Shown piece after piece: positions 1-5,275 of a DNA stretch of 5,275 nt. The notes beneath the pieces are model-generated. The model was given only the letters and a program-made list of their open reading frames with translations, was not told the DNA's origin and did no database searches. The first letter of the stretch is position 1; each line of letters begins with the position of its first letter. Origin of the DNA: an uncultured Ruminococcus sp. (GTDB lineage: Bacteria > Bacillota > Clostridia > Lachnospirales > Lachnospiraceae); contig USKR01000112.1 of the NCBI GenBank assembly GCA_900555215.1, positions 1 to 5,275 of the forward strand, given 5' to 3'. Both the position numbers and the translations under genes were made by a program.

Positions 1-270
1 CAGGCGCTCTTCGATTTCATACAGCCGGAGACGTATCGTATATTCGCCTTTATCTGTAACAGCGAATACTTTTCCTGAGTTCGCGTAGACCCTGATCAGA
101 TCTTCCTGCTCAATTACTTCGATTTTCCCATTCCTGCAGCCGGAAATGACTTGTGGAGGAGTTTCTGACAGTTTGTTTAATATCATATTGACCTCTTTTG
201 TCATGGTGGCTGTCAACAGGATTATTTTGGGCTCTGTATATGAATCGTCCATTTTTATCTCAACCTGCAT
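1..270 (-). CDS. LytTR-family DNA-binding transcriptional regulator, partial (C-terminus off the left edge)
   Basis: I translated this by hand from the complement: 90 codons from an ATG at 268-270 to the window edge, without a stop. Residues 1-40 form a short lead-in (MQVEIKMDDSYTEPKIILL). From about residue 41 the sequence follows the start of a LytTR domain: ISGCRNGKIEVIEQEDLIRV, then YANSGKVFAVTDKGEYTIR, then LRLYEIEERL. The missing part should carry the FVRIxRS-type end of the domain. There is no receiver domain in front, so this is the stand-alone LytTR type of about 150 residues rather than a two-component response regulator. In Firmicutes such genes are often followed by a small DUF3021 membrane protein that works with the regulator; that position lies outside the window. 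The start is fixed by an excellent Shine-Dalgarno site 6 nt upstream (277-284). The family assignment is firm; the target genes are unknown. Confidence 0.88.
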   Translation of the reverse strand, partial: MQVEIKMDDSYTEPKIILLTATMTKEVNMILNKLSETPPQVISGCRNGKIEVIEQEDLIRVYANSGKVFAVTDKGEYTIRLRLYEIEERL

Positions 271-276
271 TTTGAT

Positions 277-284
277 CTCCTCCC
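277..284 (-). promoter_or_regulatory. Ribosome binding site of the LytTR gene
   Basis: On the minus strand the sequence GGGAGGAG lies 6 nt before the ATG at 270-268. It is a near-perfect match to the 16S anti-Shine-Dalgarno sequence and fixes the start of the partial LytTR gene. Confidence 0.85.
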
Positions 285-296
285 TTCTGTGATGTC

Positions 297-325
297 ATTA
301 TATGAAAAGTACATATCGCTTTCAA
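297..325 (-). promoter_or_regulatory. Sigma-A-type promoter of the LytTR gene
   Basis: On the minus strand, TTGAAA (325-320) and TATAAT (302-297) are separated by exactly 17 bp (319-303). The -10 box is perfect and the -35 box matches 4 of 6 consensus bases. Transcription would begin near 290, giving a leader of about 20 nt that holds the ribosome binding site. The -35 box lies inside a direct repeat (320-339), so binding there would compete with RNA polymerase. Confidence 0.75.
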
Positions 326-339
326 TAGATTTTCAATAG
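320..339. repeat. Direct repeat tttcaatag x2 with an 11-bp period over the LytTR -35 box
   Basis: Two identical 9-bp copies of tttcaatag lie at 320-328 and 331-339, 2 bp apart. Read on the minus strand the unit is CTATTGAAA. The 11-bp period places both copies on the same face of the helix, and the proximal copy contains the -35 box of the LytTR promoter. Known LytTR operators are also paired direct repeats of about 9 bp, but usually with about 21-22 bp between copy starts and a different consensus. The regulatory role is therefore inference. Confidence 0.5.
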
Positions 340-446
340 TCGGTCGATTATGAACTGCAAGTGGAGAGGAAGATTGACATGACGGGAAAGGAAATCCTGG
401 TGTGAGAATAATGAGATAATAAAAATGCGCTGCGGGTATAAACGAA

Positions 447-475
447 ATGACAGAGAAAAGACAGAATGATATAAT
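447..475 (+). promoter_or_regulatory. Near-consensus promoter upstream of the ANT(6)-like pseudogene
   Basis: ATGACA (447-452, 5 of 6 matches to TTGACA) is followed by a 17-bp spacer and a perfect TATAAT (470-475). Transcription would start near 482, leaving a leader of about 48 nt before the TTG start at 530. A second TATAAT at 480-485 has no matching -35 box at the right distance. This promoter could serve the whole rightward gene series up to 4328, since no strong terminator is visible between those genes. Confidence 0.7.
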
Positions 476-529
476 AATCTATAATGATCAGATCTGTGAA
501 GCTGAGAGAAAAGCTGAGGAGGTGTTAGG

Positions 530-1101
530 TTGCGGGCAGAATCAGAAATGTATGACATTATCATCCGTACTGCCGAATCCGACGACAGGGTTTTAGCGGC
601 ATATCTTAAAGGTTCAAGGGCAAATCCAAATGCTCATAAAGATATCTGCCAGGATTTTGATATCATGTATGTTGTAAAAGAGACGGAAAGCTTCCGTACG
701 GACCTGTCCTGGATGGAGCCGTTTGGTAAGGTCATCTTAAAGCAGGAGCAGGACGATGCTTTCGGCTATGGAGAGCGTTTTAAGATACAGGACCACTACG
801 ATGAAACCTATTCCTGGTTATTGTTATTCGAAGACGGGAACCGCATTGATATTGGTGTTGAAACGCTGGAGGCTGTGCAAAAGGGGAGCAACCGGAATTT
901 CTTCCTGAAGATTTTTACGAATTATATGTTCAGACATTTACTGACAGCAGTTATGAACACTTTTGGCAGGCGATTAAAAATTCGTGCCAATTGTTTCATG
1001 AATCGGCGATATTGACAGCATCGGCACTTGGCTTTACATATCCCCAGAGTTATGAAGAAGGATTTATGAAATATATGGAGTTTCTGCGTTCACAGAAATA
1101 A
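530..1101 (+). pseudogene. Aminoglycoside 6-adenylyltransferase (ANT(6)/AadE-like) remnant with an internal deletion and frameshift
   Basis: ANT(6) enzymes transfer AMP from ATP to the 6-hydroxyl of streptomycin. The reading frame from the TTG at 530, preceded by GAGGAGG (516-522), gives a typical N-terminal nucleotidyltransferase domain. It shows GSRANPN (GSR at residues 28-30), DFDIMYVV (D42 and D44) and NRIDI (D107), so the three carboxylates expected at the metal site are present. Homology stops near residue 118, and that frame ends at 1015 with an unrelated tail. From about 877 the frame used by positions 1 mod 3 carries a family-like C-terminus: LPEDFYELYVQTF, then the segment ending in SYEEGFMKYMEFLRSQK, with TAA at 1099-1101. 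Family members are about 285-300 residues. The two pieces total about 190, so roughly 100 central residues are missing and the frame is shifted at the joint near 880-895. A functional resistance enzyme is unlikely. A 161-residue truncated product could still be made from the intact promoter and ribosome binding site. Confidence 0.8.
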
Positions 1102-1141
1102 CGGCCGGTCCGGGGAAAAATAGGTTTAAGGAGGTTTTTAT

Positions 1142-1681
1142 ATGATTATTCCAAAGGTTTTGGACAGCAGGACAGAATATAAAGGCAAGATCATGTCCGT
1201 ACGACGTGATGAGCTCACCCGCGGAGACGGGAAGACATTTATCCGGGAGACTGCCGTTGCAAGCGATGCGGTCGGCATTGTGGCCATGGATGAAAAAGGA
1301 CGTATCCTTCTGATCCGGCAGTACCGCCATCCCATGGGACGCCCGGTATGGGAAATCCCGGCAGGACGCATGGATGTGGACGGCGAGAAGCCGGAGGAGA
1401 CCGCGCTGCGTGAACTCAGGGAAGAGACCGACACAACGGCGTCATCAGTCGAACTCCTGACGCTGTTTTTGAATTCCGCAGGCTGGACAACAGAGAGGAC
1501 ATATGTTTATCTGGCAAAAGGACTGACAAATGTTCCTGAGTTTGAACGGGAAAACGAGGAAGCGGATATTGAGAAAAAATGGATTTTTCTCGATGACGCA
1601 GTTGAATTGGTCCGGTCAGGGGAGATTGATGACGCAAAAACAGTGATCGGCATCCTTATGACAAGCGGTCTGATAAAATAA
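1142..1681 (+). CDS. Nudix hydrolase, ADP-ribose pyrophosphatase type (NudF-like)
   Basis: The 179-residue protein probably hydrolyses ADP-ribose or a similar nucleoside diphosphate-sugar to AMP and a sugar phosphate in the cytoplasm. An N-terminal strand region (residues 1-40) precedes the Nudix fold, as is usual for ADP-ribose pyrophosphatases. The entry strands read AVGIVAMDEKGRILLIRQYR, followed by the conserved WEIPAG (70-75). The Nudix box spans about residues 75-98; its catalytic core RELREE (90-95) is complete. Two departures from G-x5-E-x7-REUxEExGU are visible: six residues lie between G75 and E82, and the late glycine is D97. Mycobacterial-type ADP-ribose pyrophosphatases, as I remember them, share the longer loop. 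The C-terminal part (SAGWTTERTYVYLAKGL, then acidic ENEEADIE at about 138-145) also fits that group. The start is set by AAGGAGG (1128-1134), 7 nt before the ATG. The gene sits 40 bp after the ANT(6) remnant and 50 bp before the dehydrogenase. The family is secure; the substrate is inferred. Confidence 0.9.
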   Translation: MIIPKVLDSRTEYKGKIMSVRRDELTRGDGKTFIRETAVASDAVGIVAMDEKGRILLIRQYRHPMGRPVWEIPAGRMDVDGEKPEETALRELREETDTTASSVELLTLFLNSAGWTTERTYVYLAKGLTNVPEFERENEEADIEKKWIFLDDAVELVRSGEIDDAKTVIGILMTSGLIK

Positions 1682-1731
1682 TCACTATGGCAATGCCTCG
1701 GTGAAAATGTCAAAGGAGGAGAAGGGGACAA

Positions 1732-2772
1732 ATGAAAGCAGTTGTTTATAAGGGGAACGGAGAGATCGTTTTTGAAGAGCGTCCAATGCCGGTGATTCTG
1801 GATGAAAAGGATGCAGTTATAGAGGTGACGCTGACCACGATCTGTTCCAGTGATATTCACATTAAGCACGGAGCTGTGCCGAGAGCGGTCCCCGGCACGA
1901 TCCTCGGACACGAATTTGTCGGACGTGTCGTTGAGACCGGAAAGGCTGTGAAAAGGGTAAAACCGGGCGACAGAGTGGCTGTGAACGTGGAGACATTCTG
2001 CGGAGAGTGCTTTTTCTGCAAGCGCGGTTATGTAAATAACTGCACAGATGAACATGGCGGATGGGCGCTGGGGTGCCGTATCGACGGCGGACAGGCAGAA
2101 TATGTGCGGATTCCGTTTGCAGATAACGGACTTACAGTCATACCCGGCAATGTAACAGATGAGCAGGCTCTTTTTAACGGAGACATCCTCTCCACCGGAT
2201 ACTGGGCGGCAAAGATCGGGGAGATAAAGCCCGCGGACACAGTGGCGGTGATCGGCGCGGGACCGACAGGTCTGTGCACTATGCTGTGCGCCAGACTGTA
2301 TACGCCGGCGAAGATCATTGCGATCGACACAGACGAATTCAGGCTGGATCTCGCAAAGGGAAGAGGGGTGGCAGATATTACCCTTGTTCCGGGCAGAGAT
2401 GATATGGAAGCGGTGATACATGCAATTACAGGAGGAAGAGGCGCTGATACGGTGTTTGAAGCTGCAGGAGGAAAAGATACCTTCCAGACTGCCTGGAAGA
2501 TCGCGCGGCCGAATGCCGTTGTGGCAGTTGTTGCAATGTATGAAGAGCCGCAGGTTCTTCCTCTGCCTGATATGTATGGGAAGAATCTGGTATTCAAGAC
2601 AGGCGGCGTAGACGGCAGTTACTGCCGGGAGATCATGGATCTGACTGCATGCGGAAAGCTGGATTCCAGTTTTCTTATCACACATAGATGCGGATTGGAT
2701 GATATTATGGCTGCGTACGATGTGTTCGAGAACAAAAAAGATCATGTCATAAAATATGCGGTAAGACCGTGA
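1732..2772 (+). CDS. Zinc-dependent medium-chain alcohol dehydrogenase, probably NAD-linked
   Basis: The 346-residue length is normal for this superfamily. The N-terminal GroES-like domain (about residues 1-150) holds probable catalytic zinc ligands C38 (in TICSSDIH), H60-E61 (in LGHEFVG) and D151 (in NGDILSTGY), a pattern like clostridial secondary-alcohol dehydrogenases. Unlike those enzymes it also keeps the structural zinc lobe C90, C93, C96 and C104 (CGECFFC...NNC). The Rossmann domain starts with VAVIGAGPTG (GxGxxG at 175-180). An acidic D199 ends the second strand (IIAIDTD), which favours NAD over NADP. The likely reaction is reversible oxidation of a secondary alcohol or polyol to a ketone; the substrate cannot be read from sequence. 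The start is supported by AAGGAGGA (1713-1720), 11 nt upstream. The gene lies 25 bp before the nitrilase-like pseudogene, so the two were probably co-transcribed and may once have served one catabolic route. That link is inference. Confidence 0.92.
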   Translation: MKAVVYKGNGEIVFEERPMPVILDEKDAVIEVTLTTICSSDIHIKHGAVPRAVPGTILGHEFVGRVVETGKAVKRVKPGDRVAVNVETFCGECFFCKRGYVNNCTDEHGGWALGCRIDGGQAEYVRIPFADNGLTVIPGNVTDEQALFNGDILSTGYWAAKIGEIKPADTVAVIGAGPTGLCTMLCARLYTPAKIIAIDTDEFRLDLAKGRGVADITLVPGRDDMEAVIHAITGGRGADTVFEAAGGKDTFQTAWKIARPNAVVAVVAMYEEPQVLPLPDMYGKNLVFKTGGVDGSYCREIMDLTACGKLDSSFLITHRCGLDDIMAAYDVFENKKDHVIKYAVRP

Positions 2773-2797
2773 GTTTTTCAGGAGAAGAGGGGATTTT

Positions 2798-3669
2798 ATG
2801 GATTTCTTGAAAATAGCGCTGCTGCAGATTGCCCCTTGCAGAACACAAGAAGCCAATCTTAAGAAGGGCACCGAATACTGCCGCAGAGCAAAGTCACTGG
2901 GAGCGGATATCGTTCTATTTCCCGAAATGTGGAGCAATGGGTACGGGATCTGTGAGCGGCCTGCAGGAGAGTGGATGAGGGATGCGATTCCGGCAGACGG
3001 TGATTTTGTAAATACATTTGGAAAGACTGCCAGAGACCTCGAGATAGCGGTCGGGATTACATTCCTTGAAAAGTACGGAGAAAGAGCCCGAAATACGCTT
3101 GTCCTGTTTGACCGGTTCGGAAAGAAAAGGCTGACTTACGCAAAGGTGCATACCTGCGACTTTGGCGCAGAGAGAAGCCTGACGCCGGGAGAGGCGTTTT
3201 ATACTGTTGATCTGGATACAGCCTGCGGTCCGGTAAAGGTCGGAGCAATGATCTGTTATGACCGGGAGTTCCCTGAAAGTGCACGGATACTTATGCTTCA
3301 GGGGGCAGAGCTCATCCTGGTTCCTAATGCATGTCCGATGGAGATCAACCGGATTTCTCAGCTCAGGGGGAGAGCATATGAAAATATGCTGGCGGTTGCA
3401 ACATGCAATTATCCTGCAACGGTCCCTGACACTCAACCGTCTTTGACGGTGTGGCTTATCTTCCGGGGATGGAAGGCTCGAGGGATACATGTATTCTGGA
3501 AGCGGACGAAAAAGAGGGAATCTGTCTTGCAGAGCTTGACCTGAAGAGACTGAGGGAATACCGCAGGAGTGAGGTCCATGGCAATGCGTACCGGCACCCT
3601 GAAAAATATGCCATTCTGTCGGAGGATAAGGTTCAGGAGCCTTTTGTGAGAACAGACCGACGCCGGTGA
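2798..3669 (+). pseudogene. Carbon-nitrogen hydrolase (nitrilase superfamily), frameshifted near 3430
   Basis: Enzymes of this superfamily hydrolyse amides, N-carbamoyl compounds or nitriles through a Glu-Lys-Cys triad. The first frame (211 family-like residues) shows all three: E43 in LFPEMW, K116 in YAKVHTC and C153 in AMICYDREFPESAR. After VPD (GAC at 3428-3430) this frame runs into an unrelated tail and stops at 3544. The expected continuation is in the frame 1 base back: HSTVFDGVAYLPGMEGSRDT from 3430, then LRRYR-like LKRLREYRRSEVHGNAYRHP to TGA at 3667-3669. Joined, the protein is about 290 residues, the usual length. Relatives typically read PDCNGxS at the break, so CNG plus one base (10 nt) appears lost. 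The triad lies before the lesion, but about 80 C-terminal residues are replaced by a 37-residue tail, so activity is doubtful. A sequencing or assembly error is the main alternative. The start follows a purine-rich AGGAGAAGAGGGG site. Confidence 0.82.
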
Positions 3670-3734
3670 GAAGGCATAATATATTTTTTAGAGTGCAGGA
3701 AATATTTAATAAAACTTAGGAGGAATGACAGAAA

Positions 3735-4328
3735 ATGAGAACAAGCAAGATCACAAGAGAACAGGCACTGGAATTACTGAGGACTTATAACAAGGAGGCA
3801 TTTCACATCCAGCACGCGCTTACTGTGGAAGGCGTGATGCGCTGGTATGCGGACGAGCTGGGATACGGCGATGAAGCAGATTACTGGGCGGTCAGCGGGC
3901 TTCTGCACGACATCGATTTTGAGATGTATCCGGATGAACACTGCCGGAAAGCGCCGGAGCTTCTTGAGAAAGGCGGCGTGGGCGAGGATATGATCTATAC
4001 CGTCTGTTCCCACGGATATGGAATATGCAGCGACAAAGAGCCTGTGCATGAGATGGAAAAGGTGCTCTTCGCGGCAGACGAGCTGACCGGGCTTGTCTGG
4101 GCGGCCGCGCTGATGAGACCGTCCAAGAGCGTGATGGATATGGAAGTATCCAGTGTAAAGAAAAAGTTCAAGGACAAACGCTTCGCGGCAGGATGCTCCA
4201 GAGATGTCATAAAGACCGGAGCTGAAAGGCTCGGCTGGGAACTGAATGAGTTGTTTGAGAAGACGATACTTGCAATGCGCTCCTGTGAAGCGGCCGTTCA
4301 GAACGAAATGCGCGAGATGGGATATTAA
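3735..4328 (+). CDS. HD-domain phosphohydrolase family protein
   Basis: The 197-residue cytoplasmic protein carries an HD superfamily metal site in order: H27 (in HIQHALTVEG), H58-D59 (in GLLHDIDFEMYP), H93 (in VCSHGY) and D115 (in FAADELTGL). H69 in PDEH may add to the site, as in HDxDFxxxPxEH-type members. The tail DELTGLVWAAALMRPSK followed by VKKKFKDKRFAAGCSRDVI is the signature of a clostridial family annotated simply as HD-domain hydrolase. No member that I can name has an assigned substrate, so phosphomonoesterase or nucleotide hydrolysis is only a superfamily-level guess. The start is fixed by AGGAGG at 3718-3723, 11 nt upstream; an ATG at 3725 is out of frame. The gene lies 65 bp after the nitrilase-like pseudogene. 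I saw no convincing promoter in that AT-rich gap, so it may depend on read-through. Confidence 0.88.
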   Translation: MRTSKITREQALELLRTYNKEAFHIQHALTVEGVMRWYADELGYGDEADYWAVSGLLHDIDFEMYPDEHCRKAPELLEKGGVGEDMIYTVCSHGYGICSDKEPVHEMEKVLFAADELTGLVWAAALMRPSKSVMDMEVSSVKKKFKDKRFAAGCSRDVIKTGAERLGWELNELFEKTILAMRSCEAAVQNEMREMGY

Positions 4329-4394
4329 GACGTATCTGTGATTACTCTGCCACAGCCGTTCAGGTAATAAAAACAGCAGCCGAAAAACTCCTGC
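4329..4394. other. Intergenic gap between the HD gene and the trkA promoter
   Basis: I see no gene and no strong intrinsic terminator here. A weak 5-bp inverted repeat, CTGTG/CACAG (about 4337-4356), has no T-tract after it. Transcription of the upstream series may therefore run into trkA unless the leader hairpin at 4431-4455 stops it. Confidence 0.4.
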
Positions 4395-4422
4395 TTGTAA
4401 ATAAGTCGATTAATGCTATAAT
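4395..4422 (+). promoter_or_regulatory. Sigma-A-type promoter of trkA
   Basis: TTGTAA (4395-4400, 4 of 6 matches) is followed by a 16-bp spacer and a perfect TATAAT (4417-4422). The predicted start is the A at about 4429, which gives a leader of about 89 nt before the trkA ATG. This separates trkA from the upstream gene series as its own transcription unit. Confidence 0.7.
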
Positions 4423-4430
4423 GATTCTAT

Positions 4431-4455
4431 TGCCCTGATGAGATTTTTCAGGGCA
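4431..4455 (+). promoter_or_regulatory. Hairpin at the 5' end of the trkA leader
   Basis: TGCCCTGA (4431-4438) pairs perfectly with TCAGGGCA (4448-4455): an 8-bp stem with a 9-nt loop. It begins 2 nt after the predicted transcription start of trkA. Only a short TTTT follows, 4 nt beyond the stem (4460-4463), so it is a poor intrinsic terminator. A 5' stabilising stem-loop or a regulatory leader structure fits better. It could still weakly terminate read-through from the HD gene. Confidence 0.5.
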
Positions 4456-4517
4456 CAGATTTTACCTTGATTTACATTTCAGATGAAAAGGGATTAGAGA
4501 GACGGAGTGGAGGGACT

Positions 4518-5275
4518 ATGAAAATTATTATTATCGGGTGCGGAAAAGTCGGCAGCACCCTGGCAGAAGAGTTGTGCGAAGAAGATCACGAGCTGACCGT
4601 GATAGACAAAAATCCCCAGAAGATCCAGCAGATATGCGAGAGCATCGATATAATGGGAAGCTGTGGGAATGGAGCAAGCATACAGATACTTTCTGAAGCG
4701 GGAGTGGAGGACGCGGATATCCTGATCGCCGTGACCGGTTCAGATGAGCTGAATCTTCTCTGCTGCCAGATCGCAAAGAAAGTAAGCCAGTGTCATACCA
4801 TTGCGAGAGTGAGGAATCCTGTGTATCACCGGGAAGTGCATTTTCTCAGGAAGAAGCTTGGGATATCGATGATCATTAATCCTGAGTTTGCGGCTGCCAT
4901 GGAGATATCCAGGCTCCTGCGTTTCCCTTCCGCCATTAAGAGGGATACGTTTTCCAAGGGAAGGGTAGAGCTGCTGAAATTTAAGCTCCTGCCGGAATTT
5001 AAGCTGAGCGGCCTGTCCGTGGCGGATATCATGGATAAGCTGAAATGTGATATCCTGATCTGCGGCGTGGAGAGAGAGGAACATGTCTATATCCCTTCTG
5101 GTGATTTTGTGCTTGAGGATATGGATCTTGTCTCAATTATCGCTTCACCGAAGAATTCAAACCTGTTCTTTAAAAAGATCGGGGTCCAGACTCATCAGGT
5201 CAGGAATGCGCTGATCGTTGGAGGAGGCACCCTGGGCTATTATCTTGCAGCGGCGCTTTCCGATATGAGGATACG
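4518..5275 (+). CDS. trkA: TrkA, NAD-binding regulatory subunit of Trk potassium uptake, partial (C-terminus off the right edge)
   Basis: I translated 252 codons by hand from the ATG at 4518; the frame is open to the window edge. TrkA is a peripheral cytoplasmic protein that gates the TrkH/TrkG potassium channel in response to nucleotides. The first RCK-N domain starts at once with MKIIIIGCGKVGSTLAEEL (GxGxxG at 7-12) and has D30 in TVIDKN, the NAD-ribose-binding acid. LIAVTGSDELNLL (about 69-81) and the INPEFAAAMEISRLL helix (about 119-133) follow. The next section (about 140-220, with FKLSGLSVADIM and IPSGDFVLEDMDLV) is the RCK-C domain. A second Rossmann motif begins at NALIVGGGTLG (G235, G237, G240). 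This repeat shows the double-RCK TrkA layout of about 450 residues rather than a single-RCK KtrA. The ribosome binding site is GGAGG at 4509-4513, only 4 nt from the ATG. trkH is expected downstream. In some Firmicutes RCK-C domains bind cyclic di-AMP; nothing here shows it directly. Confidence 0.93.
   Translation, partial: MKIIIIGCGKVGSTLAEELCEEDHELTVIDKNPQKIQQICESIDIMGSCGNGASIQILSEAGVEDADILIAVTGSDELNLLCCQIAKKVSQCHTIARVRNPVYHREVHFLRKKLGISMIINPEFAAAMEISRLLRFPSAIKRDTFSKGRVELLKFKLLPEFKLSGLSVADIMDKLKCDILICGVEREEHVYIPSGDFVLEDMDLVSIIASPKNSNLFFKKIGVQTHQVRNALIVGGGTLGYYLAAALSDMRI

Noticed and set aside
374..412. TTGACA at 374-379 with AATAAT at 407-412 as a possible second rightward promoter.
   Set aside because: The spacer would be 27 bp, well outside the 16-18 bp range, and no other -10 box lies at a suitable distance.
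2028..2597. A 189-codon minus-strand open frame inside the dehydrogenase gene.
   Set aside because: It is composition-driven antisense of the zinc and Rossmann domains, with no plausible ribosome binding site or recognisable motif.
1507..2937. A 476-codon open frame on the minus strand opposite the Nudix and dehydrogenase genes.
   Set aside because: The translation is low-complexity Ser/Cys/His/Arg-rich with no family motif, and it is antisense to two genes with clear domain signatures. It is a shadow frame.
3644..3680. TTGTGA (3644-3649) and CATAAT (3675-3680) as a promoter for the HD-domain gene.
   Set aside because: The spacer is 25 bp and both boxes are imperfect, so I did not list a promoter here.
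4336..4357. Inverted repeat CTGTG/CACAG after the HD gene as a terminator.
   Set aside because: The stem is only 5 bp, the loop is 10 nt and no T-tract follows.
4436..4443. CTGATGAG resembles the conserved core of a hammerhead ribozyme.
   Set aside because: The bases are mostly tied up in the 8-bp hairpin. The nearest GAAA lies far downstream, and no stem II or stem I/III pairing can be drawn around it.

Overview
The window looks like chromosomal DNA from a low-to-mid GC Firmicute, probably a gut clostridium of the Lachnospiraceae type. The grounds are near-consensus AGGAGG ribosome binding sites, TTGaca/TATAAT-type promoters, and the gene families present: a stand-alone LytTR regulator, ANT(6)-type nucleotidyltransferase, clostridial-type HD hydrolase and TrkA. 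The taxonomic placement is inference from these features only. No rRNA, tRNA, CRISPR array, insertion sequence or phage gene is visible.

Layout. A LytTR DNA-binding regulator runs leftwards off the left edge (start at 270, minus strand), with its own promoter and an 11-bp-spaced direct repeat over the -35 box. A 260-bp intergenic region separates it from a rightward series. That series is: a broken aminoglycoside 6-adenylyltransferase-like gene (530-1101) with its own near-consensus promoter; a Nudix hydrolase of the ADP-ribose pyrophosphatase type (1142-1681); a zinc-dependent medium-chain alcohol dehydrogenase (1732-2772); a frameshifted nitrilase-superfamily amidohydrolase (2798-3669); and an HD-domain hydrolase (3735-4328). 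After a 189-bp gap with a clear promoter and a 5'-leader hairpin, trkA (4518 to the right edge, partial) encodes the NAD-binding regulatory subunit of a Trk potassium uptake system.

How the genes relate. Gaps of 40, 50, 25 and 65 bp between co-directional genes allow read-through from the promoter at 447-475 across the block from 530 to 4328. The encoded activities (nucleotide-sugar clean-up, alcohol oxidation, amide or nitrile hydrolysis, phosphohydrolysis) do not form a recognisable pathway. Two of the five genes are damaged: one by an internal deletion of roughly 100 codons, the other by a small frameshifting deletion. The block therefore looks like a set of dispensable accessory metabolic genes under decay. 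trkA forms a separate transcription unit and is probably followed by trkH outside the window. I found no convincing new system. The most interesting points are the two gene lesions, the LytTR promoter repeat and the trkA leader hairpin.
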